DNA of 64,000 nt from NCBI GenBank assembly GCA_958450365.1, contig CAUEEP010000740.1, positions 487,501 through 551,500 on the forward strand, written 5' to 3'. Below are positions 35,134-44,950 of the stretch, in pieces. The position numbers and the translations under genes are program-made. This DNA comes from Mesorhabditis belari. Its lineage: Eukaryota; Nematoda; Chromadorea; Rhabditida; Rhabditidae. Below the pieces are notes generated by a model. That model saw nothing but the letters and a program-made list of their open reading frames with translations, did not search any database and was not told the origin of the DNA. How positions within the stretch are numbered: the stretch's first letter is position 1; each line of letters starts with the position of its first letter.

Positions 35134-35996
35134 AGCTCCTAAATGTTAAATGGTAAATTATTAGTAGTTAAATCATATTACAAATTAAATTGTAATAAAT
35201 AAAATGCAAGTAAAATGCAAATCAAATCGCAAATTTGCACTACAGCTCAACGATAGCCCATTATGAAATGTTGTACGAAAGGATACAAAATTACGCCTCT
35301 ATTTAGACCAAATTCAAAGATCCCACTCGATGAAGTAGACTTCCCGTGAAAGTTTAAACCTTTCACTATATGCAAGCTGAAGCCAGCTTCAAAATGTTTC
35401 AGATCACATTTCAAGAAAATTCTGAGTCATAAAGCTGCAGTTTGTAAACCGTTTCATGATTTATACTTTTATTCTCATACATAATAACACAGCAATTTTT
35501 CCATAAAAGAATCGACGCACTATAGAAAGAAATAAAGGGAAATACCGGTAAAATAAAGAGTCAATGAGCAAGTTATAAATGACGGCAATAGGCAAGAAAT
35601 TTAGAACCAACCATGAAGATACATATCACTGAAATGGCAAGTTAACATGTGAGAAGTTCTTAAAAGATTGTTCTAGCTGATGTTTTTAAAGAAATGGAGA
35701 AGCATGGTAGAGACAGTTTTCCTTTGGAGCTAAGTAATATCTAGACGTTTGTTCAAAAAGTACTCATCTCAATGGCAAGTTTAGCACTAAAAGTCTATAT
35801 GCACCGAGTTGAAGTTGTGCTCACCACAAAACTTACTACCCATCGTCGTTACTAATAGAGCAACTCTCTGAAAATCTTTGAATGGCGGCAAACATTTAAA
35901 AACACCGGGATCGAAAAAGAGGTAAACAAGTAATGCAAAGTACCCTGCGGGTGTAAACAAATCTAGTAGATACAAAAAGGCTGATCTATCGAAAGC
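35134..35996. other. Intergenic spacer between dnc-2 and sphingomyelin synthase
   Basis: About 860 bp, AT-rich, no exon seen. It holds the dnc-2 promoter/outron and the 3' UTR of the upstream minus-strand gene. Too long for a typical nematode operon spacer. Confidence 0.6.
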
Positions 35997-37543
35997 TTAT
36001 TGAACATTAGCTTTTTGTCTTCGGAGAAAAGCGGCCACCTTCCGAGGTAAAGGAATTGGGATGTCGTATCTAAATTCAGTACGCTAAGTATATGTATGCT
36101 AAATAGCAAAAAATAAGCAACTCACCTTCGTGGTATTGGCTTCACAACACTGCCCTCGATGTAACGAAAGAAAATGAACCACCATTCTTTTCTTAGATGA
36201 CTGTTAGATGATGTCTAAACATTGTTTTAAATAAAAACCAAATGAAAAGGTATAATAACTAGGTAATCCTAAATTTATAGCTTTTAAAAACTTACTTTTA
36301 AGGTTGGATGAGCAGCTAGCGTGTGATAAGACCAAAATACTCGTGTGCAGATGAAATACGATAGAATGACATCGATTGTGTAATGCCCCCTAAAATATTA
36401 ATTTGCATGAAGACTTAGCAAAGTTCCACCTCGAAATTATAAGCAAAACCATTCCAGCTATCGCAATCAACCATGATGCAAGGTGAACAATCTTCCATCG
36501 ACGTGGTGTATCTAAAAGTGCAAAAAGTTAATCCAGGAAAAAGTTTATCAAGCTAATAAAGGCTATTTTAATCACTTACATTCGCCAATAAATAATGCTG
36601 AGATGGTTAGCACTATTGTATGGCCTGAGTAGATATAGTCACCACAAAGCGAGTGCTTTCCAAAGAGATTAAGCCCCATTCCAGCCATTACTTCAATTGC
36701 ACGTCTTGAAATCAACCAAAATGTTGCATTTTCGCCCTAAACAAAAACATTCATGCTCGAACATAAGCTCATCATCTTCGGTAATTTGATTGCAACTCAC
36801 CAATTTTGGTGAACAGTAGTAATTTGGGTCGGCTTTTGGGACAATCGTTGAATACATCGTAATGCACCGACACAAATAGAGAATCGAACCAATAAAAGCA
36901 AGCCTACGTAGGACAATCCATCGATGTCTAAATTATCTTCATTAGATTTCGTACGCCATCTTTTTACTTACCTGTGAAAAAGGATGAGGACCAAAACTGA
37001 TATAAACGAGCCCAGCATCAGATATTCACATATATTCAACCCTAAATTTATTATCAACCATAAAATATTCCAAATCAAACCCAAAGCATAGTAGGTCGTG
37101 TGACGAAATCCAACGTCTGGTAAAGGCGGTTGATCCGGCAACTAAATCAAAACGTAAAAAAAACACTCAAATTTTAACATACCAGTTCATGAACAAACGA
37201 TAAAGTTAGAGTGTTGAGGAATCCAGAAAACACGACCAAGATGCAGGAAAGCTAAAAAGAATTTGCTTGTTTCAAAAATAGAGTACTTACTATCGTTTTC
37301 GTCTTTTCTTTTGGAAATCGGTCATGTGGGCTCGCAGGCTTGTCTTCATTGGGCATATCGACACGGACATCTCCAGATGATGATGGTCCCGCCCCAAGTA
37401 ACGGTGTTGTTCCTAAAAATTTAAAAGTTCAAATAGCTTATTCAGTTGCAGAAACCTAATGAATCATATTCTGAATCTTCCGTAAAAGCATCTTTGTTTA
37501 ATAGAGGGGTTTGTGCTTCATCAGAATCGGTAGAATCGTCCAT
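35997..37543 (-). CDS. Sphingomyelin synthase (PAP2_C family)
   Basis: Eleven minus-strand exons (37456-37543, 37291-37412, 37183-37251, 37081-37141, 36972-37041, 36801-36927, 36580-36736, 36430-36511, 36296-36389, 36126-36214, 35997-36069) give 343 residues. Signature motifs of the SMS family are present: RCITMYSTIVPKADPNYYC, CGDYIYSGHT and GHYTIDVILSYF. The catalytic triad is His218, His261 and Asp265. About six membrane segments are visible with a cytosolic acidic N-terminus and a basic C-tail. The enzyme moves phosphocholine from phosphatidylcholine to ceramide at Golgi or plasma membrane (family knowledge). There is no SAM domain, unlike vertebrate SMS1. Which of the nematode sms paralogues this is cannot be decided. 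Confidence 0.92.
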
Positions 37544-38080
37544 CAAAATATGTAAAAACAAACGAGAAAAGAGTTTTTTTCCGAAACAATCAACCAAAAG
37601 AAATATCACTCAGTCATGCGCCGGGTAAAAGAAATTTCTCTTCGATTTCTCTCATGCTCTCACCAGTCACTTTTAGCGCATTCTTCCCAAAAAGCGAATC
37701 AAAGAAATGTCTATCTTACTCGCTAAATGAAAAAATTTCTCAACTTTTATAGGAATAAATCGAGCTGTTTCGCAGAAATACATCCTAGTACCATATTTTG
37801 GAATGCAGCTTTAGAAATTGTTATCAAATTATCTTATCTAATTGCTTTTACAAAGTTTGCGAATAAAAAACATGGGATAACCAAACTTTAAATTCAAGAA
37901 GTCGGATAGTGAGAGGACCAGTCAAACGGAGGGTAATGATATGAGCGATAAGGGTGCTATCAGCTTGCAAAAGGGCGGTGCAGCACAAACCCCAAGATCA
38001 AATAAAAATGCTACCTCCGCATTGCCAAAAAAGCTTTAAAATTAAGATGTTTAATTTAACAATTAATAATGTCAACTAAC

Positions 38081-38400
38081 CATTCCCATCATCGATACTC
38101 TCCTCATCCGTTTGACTGCCAGACGACGTCGCTCCTCCGTACCCACATGGATTGCGCCGAGTTGTAGAGGACGCTTCTGCTCCTTGTATTTGACTATTGT
38201 TTCCCCAGTTGTTATGTGGTAACTAAAATAATCACAAATGAGTGCAAACGTTTAAAAAGCCACCTCAGCAGGAGAAATTTCTTCTGACGGCTGTGGTTCT
38301 TCTGGATCGACCATGCGTTCATATGGCAGCGTTGATTCTCTATTTGTCATAGCGTCATTTGGCAAAATCCGAAAGCACACAATATTGTTTTGATTTGACT
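38081..38400 (-). CDS. Alternative 5' coding exons of the sphingomyelin synthase gene
   Basis: Exons 38264-38400 and 38081-38222 on the minus strand. From the ATG at 38348-38350 the frame reads MTNRESTLPYERMVDPEEPQ and continues through LPHNNWGNNSQIQ to SIDDGN, ending at donor GTTAGT in phase 1. That is the phase that the exon at 37412 (GTTPLLGAG) needs, so this is a second first-exon set giving a longer disordered N-terminus. A further exon about 38451-38552 (donor GTAAGT) may be 5' UTR. The proximal start is the ATG at 37543. Confidence 0.65.
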
Positions 38401-39766
38401 CTTGGAAAAATTAGTATCATAAGGAACACCAGCTAAAATACTTACCTTTAACGGAGCATAAGAAGTTCTTTGTGATTGTGGGAGTGAAGTGGCCGCTGGA
38501 GTTTTGCTCTTAAAAGGACTTATTGTTGCTTGAGACAGAAAACAGCCTTTTCGTTTTGTTTATCGAAAGCTAAAAGAAAAACAATAGAACTATACGTAAT
38601 AGGGTTACGAAAAAAGGAATTCCATAAGAGCGAAAGCAAAGAGAGTAGGGGAGAAGGAGCCATTGATCGATGCGCAAAAGGCTAGCTTGTGCCTATGGGG
38701 GTTCAGGGAGCACATTCGTAGAGAAAGAGAGCTCGAGCAAAGGAAAGAGAGCCACAGGGTCTCGTATATTCATTTCATAAAGAAAAATATCTAGTACTAC
38801 GTTTAGGCAGGTTCCCCGTAATTTCGCAGAAAATTCAATTTCACTGAAAAAAATTCATGTTTTAGGAAACAGGTTCTAATAAGTGTTGTGACGGGGGCAA
38901 CTCCCGAACCCCCTTCTTTACTACTAGTAACATGTTAAACAAAAAAAAATACAATATTATGTTCGAAACAAGGTAAGTCATTTCCTAAAAAGCAGATCTT
39001 TTTTCGGTGAAACGAACGTGTCCCGTTTAGACAGCATGGCCCTATAAAAACATTTCAATAAATAATCTTTTGAAAATCACGAGGCACATTTGTTGTGTCT
39101 CGTGTTCATATAAAATTTTAGTTTAAAACTGTTAATATCAACTTGGAGAGTCGAGCAAAATTGAAAACGTCAGCCACTATAAACAACGACGAGGCACCGC
39201 TATCTTTGGCCGCATTGTAATTTTAGGCCAGCTCAAGATCAAATATGTGAAGGTACAGGGAAAACTACAAAAAAAAACATATCCGAGTGTACTAAGCTTG
39301 GTCCCGATCCATGAAACAGATATGTCTATGACTTTTAGTCAGACAGCCCAGAAAAAAAAGCAACCTTTTGCTCATCGATCGATAGAAAAAGAGCAGCTGA
39401 TGCCAACCTCCCTCCCCCCGCGAAAAATAAACTACCAAAAGAAAACAACAATGTGAGTCACAGCCCAATTCGTCATAAAATGAATTCCACTTTTTGCTAA
39501 TCAAATTTAAAACTTTGGTACATAAAAGAAGTGATTTTGCAATAGTTTTGAGAATCCAAAAAAGGTTTAGCTAGTCTTTCGACTCAAAAAATTGCGTTAT
39601 CAAGAAATGGTGTGATGAAACGTGATAACGACATTGAATAAAATATAACAACGGGAACACTGAAATTTATTGAGGCGTAAAAACCCATACCATGTCTATG
39701 TACAACAAAAAACGTAAAATTTTATTTATAGCCTCTATAGTACACACAAAAAACAAATACCCATAA
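38401..39766. other. Intergenic / 5' flank
   Basis: Contains probable non-coding 5' exon sequence of the sphingomyelin synthase gene up to about 38570, then AT-rich DNA with no supported exon. ORFs near 39250-39500 overlap on both strands and show no splice or family support. Confidence 0.5.
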
Positions 39767-41290
39767 TCAAAACAAATTTAAAAATAACCGCTGAAGATTG
39801 TTATTTAGTCTTTGTCCAAAAGCGGAATTGAAATAGTAATATGCGGAACCTGAAAATTCAAAATTAAACCCAAACTTGTTACTTCTAACATCTTCTAACA
39901 AAATATAACGCCGTTCGTCTGTCTGTCTGTTCGAGGCTTTTATTTTGGGAATTGAGCTAGGGGGCTGAAAACTTCCATTTTAGGGTAAAAAAATTTGTTG
40001 ATTTTGAATCTGAAGTCCGTCTGTACAAAACGTCATTTCCCGTCGAGTTATTCGACTTTAAAATTTACAACGGCCGCCCAATTTGCATTTAAGAGGGAGA
40101 ATTTATGCCAAACTTTAGCAAAGCAGCTGGTTTAGTATAACCGTAGGGTTTCTTTTTATTTTTAAACTCATAATAATATTGTCAATTATTATTGATGTAC
40201 AAGACCAACTATGTAGTAAATATTTTGCATTCAATTAAAGTTTTCAGAAAAATGTAAGTGCAAGAAAAACATACCTGAAAAAAGTATAATCCATGATAAA
40301 ACAACGTATTTAAAATTGACACTTGGATCGACTTCCAGCAACAAAGGACCAGGCGTTATTGGTTCAGAAGGTAGCGCTCTAAAAATAAGAAAGCACAACT
40401 ATGCAAATATTTACGGTCAAACAACGAACCGTGGCTCCAAATCTGTCCAATGTTTAATAAACCCGTCGAGACCTTTGGAATTTAACGGTCGATCATCCAT
40501 CCTAGCCACGGCCATTCCATTGACCCATAATATCACGGTTGGAGTTCCCGTAATTCCATACCGTGAATTGAATCTGAAAAGTCGAGTTAGAATTCTAGAA
40601 TTTAGAACTATAAATGTAAATGTTAAAATTTCCTTCCACAACTGCTACAGTCTTATATTATATTTTACTACAATTAACTATTATATTAAAATAAACAAAC
40701 TTGCTAAAATCCGTGGCATCGATCGCTACAACCGTTAACCGTGGAAATCGATACGGAAGAGCATTGAAATATGGAGCGAGTCTGGCAGAAAATTGACACT
40801 CTGGTGCGTAGAACAAACTAAGGAAAAAAAATAGACTATTTTGATATTCTTTTGTAAGAACCACAAGCCTTAATCACTTAAAAGAAAAACTTTACCTAAG
40901 GATGCATGAAGACTTTCGTTTTGCCTCCGTTTCTTTCAGTCGTAATAAGGCCATCATCTCGGTAGCATGCAGTAAGTGAACCGTCATATTTGAATTATTC
41001 GTTGAAGCCTCTAAACTTTATTTAGAGTATCACAGATCCATTTACTTGCCAAAATTAAAACATCGATAGCGAATTGCTGACAAATTGTCCAGAGTATCAT
41101 CTACACATTCCTCTTCTTCGGTGACCGGGCAATATTTTAGTAAGTAGGCTTTTAGACGACCACCCCGATTCAACGTGCAACTCTAATAAAAACATTATAT
41201 CGGATTAAAAGCAAAAAAACTTACTGAATTTTTAGCGAACACATACGATCCATATAACAAAACGACAATAATTTGATAAACACGATACAT
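39767..41290 (-). CDS. TXNDC15: Thioredoxin-domain membrane protein, TXNDC15-like
   Basis: Seven minus-strand exons (41225-41290, 41050-41182, 40896-41010, 40701-40817, 40430-40573, 40275-40378, 39767-39849) give 253 residues. A signal peptide (MYRVYQIIVVLLYGSYVFA) starts the protein. The thioredoxin fold reads LFYAPECQFSARLAPYFNAL, then VVAIDATDF and GITGTPTVILWVNG with the cis-Pro. The active site is CQFS (Cys112, Ser115), so it lacks the second Cys of a dithiol oxidoreductase. One membrane segment (about 215-232) is near the C-terminus. Layout and the FSA...PNFNALP-like core match TXNDC15, an ER/ciliary protein linked to ciliopathy in vertebrates. Intron 2 uses a GC donor (GCAAGT). Shorter than the human protein, mainly in the N-terminal region. 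Confidence 0.85.
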
Positions 41291-41318
41291 CTCACACTGC
41301 AAACGCTTCTAAAGTTGA

Positions 41319-41328
41319 TCTGAAATTT
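41319..41328 (-). promoter_or_regulatory. Candidate trans-splice acceptor of the downstream operon gene
   Basis: Read on the minus strand, the spacer between MED31 and the thioredoxin gene has TTTTAAATTTCAG ending at 41320, 30 bases before the ATG. No exon precedes it, so it fits a spliced-leader (SL2-type) acceptor. Confidence 0.55.
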
Positions 41329-41430
41329 AAAATTTATACATCATTTATATCCAACAACAAACAAAATGAAAACAGCATATAATAAATAAATATAAATTAC
41401 AAACATAGTAGCTCAATCAATGCTTGTATA

Positions 41431-41826
41431 TCATAAAGGTTCAGTTTTTATTTGAGAAGTCGTTGGAGTGGATTCCTCATCAGATGGTGGATTGTCGAGA
41501 ATTCTCTGTCGTTTTCGCAAATAGTAATGCCACTGGAAAATGAGTTGATCTTCGATGAATTTCGCATTGGCCGTCGATTCGAGCGCTTCTCGGAATTCTT
41601 TTTCTTGTAGAGCTTCTAGCATGAAGAGACATTGCGGGTATTTCAGACATCGCGCATACTCCGGTCTTTTCCAATAGAGAAGATATTTGAGGTAGTTGAC
41701 AAAATAGTCCTCCTTAAAATAGCCGCGTTGCGAGAGAAAATTGAGGTAGTGCGGGTTTGCAAGGCTTTGCACGAATTCACACTCAATCTCGAATCGTCTC
41801 CGTTGTTCCTCCACCGATTCGAGCAT
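41431..41826 (-). CDS. mdt-31: Mediator complex subunit 31 (MED31/SOH1)
   Basis: A single-exon ORF of 131 residues. The MED31 core is unmistakable: FVQSLANPHYLNFLSQRGYF, NYLKYLLYWKRPEYARCLKY, PQCLFMLEALQ, then KFIEDQLIFQWHYYLRKRQR. The C-terminal tail is short, acidic and Ser/Thr-rich. MED31 sits in the Mediator middle module near MED7 and helps RNA polymerase II initiation. The length is close to the human protein. The TXNDC15-like gene follows on the same strand after 140 bp, suggesting an operon with MED31 first. Confidence 0.96.
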   Translation of the reverse strand: MLESVEEQRRRFEIECEFVQSLANPHYLNFLSQRGYFKEDYFVNYLKYLLYWKRPEYARCLKYPQCLFMLEALQEKEFREALESTANAKFIEDQLIFQWHYYLRKRQRILDNPPSDEESTPTTSQIKTEPL

Positions 41827-44800
41827 TTACTTCACACTTCTCTCAAGTCAGAACTAAAAATACATCAATCATCAACAAATCTTTGAAAAAAGAAAGACGA
41901 ACATGAAAATGCAATGTTTTTTGCACAAAAGTTTCCCTAGATTGCCAAGTAAGTAGCGCGACGTAGAATCTATTTTCAGCCAAGAACTAAATAAATAAAA
42001 GTATTTAAATCTATCCTATTCAGGTAAAGATCAGTCCGCTGTTCACTTCAATTTAACTCAAGAGTTGAATGGGGTTATTGCCGAAAATCCAAGACTACGG
42101 TAGAGAGGGTGCTTAATAAGCGTCGCCAATAGTTTACCCGTTGTCGGCAAAGGGATTAGGTCGAACAAAATGTGCACCTGGTTACCTACCGTAAATACTG
42201 TAATAGTACCACACCCCCCTCGTACAGACGCGTAGTCTCAAAAGTTTTTTAGTATTTCATTTTTTTCAAAGCGCCCGTACTTTGAAAAAAATAGCTCTAT
42301 TTTTTGATACCTAAGCGCACATTGTAGAATAAACCAGTGTCGAGAAGAACGCGTTCAAAACTAGACTACGCAACACTCCGCACCGTCATTAATGGGGGTG
42401 GAGTACTATTACAGTATTTACGATAGGTATTTTAAACTAGGAGAAATGAGCGATCTAATGTGCTATTTAACAACAACAACAGCAGCAAAATTGTGCTTTA
42501 AACTTAGTATTAGCTTTCAGGTTCTTTCATCACAAATTCGCGAGCTGGATGTCATTTGGCGTGATGGTGAATGGCACACAAGTCGGTTTCAAGGTAGAAT
42601 TTCAGTGCTTCTTGAAGAGCCATCACAGCCGATGATTGAACGCTTAGGTCAGTCTTGAAATCTTGCGCGATTTCATGGACGAGGAATTTATGGAAGCTTT
42701 ACTCAGCAACTCAATACCATCTGGTTGTTACATTAGAACTAACTCATATCATTTACTATTTTTCGCTGCTTTCTCAAAATTTTCCCTGATTTTGATATTC
42801 AATGAACATTCCGTTGATTAAACCCCAACATTTGTCTCACCGGTTGAGAAAAGTGAGCGTGAGTAAAAAAAAAAAGAGGAGAAAAAAGGGGAAATTCTGT
42901 CCGGAAACCGGGTTGCTTCTTACCGGGTATCCCTTTAGGGAGACAGATCCATCCAACGGTTGGAGTGGATGGAAAAGAAAGGGACAAGGAGAGGATCGAC
43001 ATGCAATTCTTGGGGTGAAGGGATCTCCTTGCCCCCTTGCTTCCCCGCCTATCCCATCCGCTTGCTTGTATCCAGTTTTCTCTCTTTATTCCTGCCCTCC
43101 TCGAGGCTTTCTTCTCCATTTTTGCATGCTTGTGCCCTCCACCTCTTAACCCCTAACACGAGACAATATTTTTGTTTGTTTTCTATTGTTAGTCCGGACT
43201 GTTTGGTTTCTCTTTTTACCGTAATCCGGTTTGAAATATTGTTCAAAACACTCTATAAACCATGTCTCTCCTCTTTTAGTCACTTGCAAATCAGCATCTT
43301 AAGGCTAAATTGGGTTTCTACTGTAGTTTAGCAGAATAATCTTACAATTTGAGCTTTTGTGAGATTAGTTGCTGACGTGGGACTCTAAATTCTGTACGTT
43401 TTACATGCCAATGTGTATACTATGTGCTACATTATCCCAATTTGAACTTTTAGGGCTACATTACCCCATTTGAACCTTCAAATTGGGTTACAGTAATCGA
43501 ATTTTAATCTACAGTATTAGTTTTCTCTACTCTAAAAGTCTTCAATTCGCTCACGAGTGTACATTTAGATCTCATTTTGACCTCTCCATAATACAATACG
43601 TTTGTCCTACCTCATTTTTAAAACCAATGCTTTAGCGTTCCTCGTCTTTTCACTAGAAACGACACTGCTTTACCCTGTTCAAATTCGATTGTGTCTTGGG
43701 GTCTTTTATCGGCAATCTAGGCCGTCGTGGTTGGTGGAGGATCCCTGTTCCCCCTTTTGTGAGCTTGAGCTCTCCTCTCTTTCTCTCGAGAGCCATCTCA
43801 AGCAATGAGCCGGGTGAAGGGTGGCTAATACATTCAGCACTTACAAAAAACCCCTCTCATCAATTTGAGCTAGGATATCTCTTAGAGAGATTTTTCTACA
43901 ATCTCTCTCCTTTCCTCTTCATTTCATTCAATGGAAAGTGCCTGACAAAAATCGAAATCGGAAAATCTAGGCCATCAGTGAGATTCGCGATTTGGGGAGA
44001 GTTAGTAAATTAATTTTAATTGATTTTGTTTTCAGAAGAGAGCTTTTCGAGATCATCTTTATTGTCGATCAAATGATTTCAAATTTTCATTTCAAATTTA
44101 CATTTAATCTACAATATGTAGTTGGTTTGAGTTCAAAAACAACACCAAAATGAAAGCACTACTCTAAAAGAGCTCCAAGTACAACAGTTGGGCAAAAAAA
44201 AGTAAGAATGCGACTTTTATTCGAATACAAATTTGATTCTTTAGCTCTTACCACCGTAAATCAAGTTTTAAGTAGTTTTAAGTTCGGTTTAGCAATTTTC
44301 AATCTATACAACTACATAATAATGTTGCTTTATTATAGAAATACTTTACTAAAGTGTAAACACATCCTTTTTGGTGCACTCAAGCCACGAACTAAAGTTA
44401 GTTTGCTGCTTCACTACCTACTTATCTTATTTACAAAATCAAACAACTTTTCCCGTGCATCAAACCGAGAAAGTATTAAATTCCTTCGATTTCCCCATCC
44501 AATGCTTTCCCCTTCTCCCAAAAATCTACCTGATTTTCGTCTTCAACTAGAAACACAAAAAAAAATAGCTTTTATTTCTTTTCTCCCCTCTCCGTTTAGA
44601 TTGAGATCTGTGTCGTCGATTCACCTAAAAGTCCCCTCATTCCATCAAATTTCACTTTCGGCTTTCAATGTTTTTTTCTTATTTTCAATCAAAAACCATT
44701 TTTCGATTGAATTCTCTAATTTTGTGTGCATTTAATCTGACCTCTGACTTTCAATCTTGACCTATTTATTACTACGCTAACTATTTTGGTAAATATACTA

Positions 44801-44945
44801 TTTTACTATTTTAACTTTATAAACTAGGTACCTCAAATATTCCACTTTTGCCTGCAAAAGCGCATACTTTTTCATCTTTGATATCCAATTTTAGCCTTGT
44901 ACTGAATTTTATCTGTATCTGAATTTTACCCATATCCATTTTTTA
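41827..44945. other. Intergenic region with a family B MITE
   Basis: Holds a family B MITE (42188-42424), a segment with weak exon-like signals (42522-42590), a purine/pyrimidine-rich stretch (42860-43150) and AT-rich DNA. Longer ORFs here (for example 44208-44735) have AT-driven composition without splice or family support. Confidence 0.55.
42188..42424. mobile_element. Palindromic MITE family B, copy 3
   Basis: Left end TACCGTAAATACTGTAATAG, right end ACTATTACAGTATTTACG. Arms contain CGTACAGACGCGTAGTC and AACACTCCGCACCGTCATTA as in the other copies. Confidence 0.85.
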
Positions 44946-44950
44946 GCGCA

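Noticed and set aside
35134..37543. Operon of sphingomyelin synthase and dnc-2
   Set aside because: Same strand and order, but the 860-bp spacer is much longer than the typical intercistronic distance.
42522..42720. Fragment resembling the jac-1 FN3-1 exon without its intron
   Set aside because: About 26 of 30 bases match around GAAGAGCCA and CCGATGAT, but the flanks fall to chance level, so a processed pseudogene cannot be supported.
44208..44735. 175-codon ORF
   Set aside because: AT-rich composition with Leu/Phe/Lys bias, no splice signals that fit and no recognisable motif; consistent with chance in AT-rich DNA.
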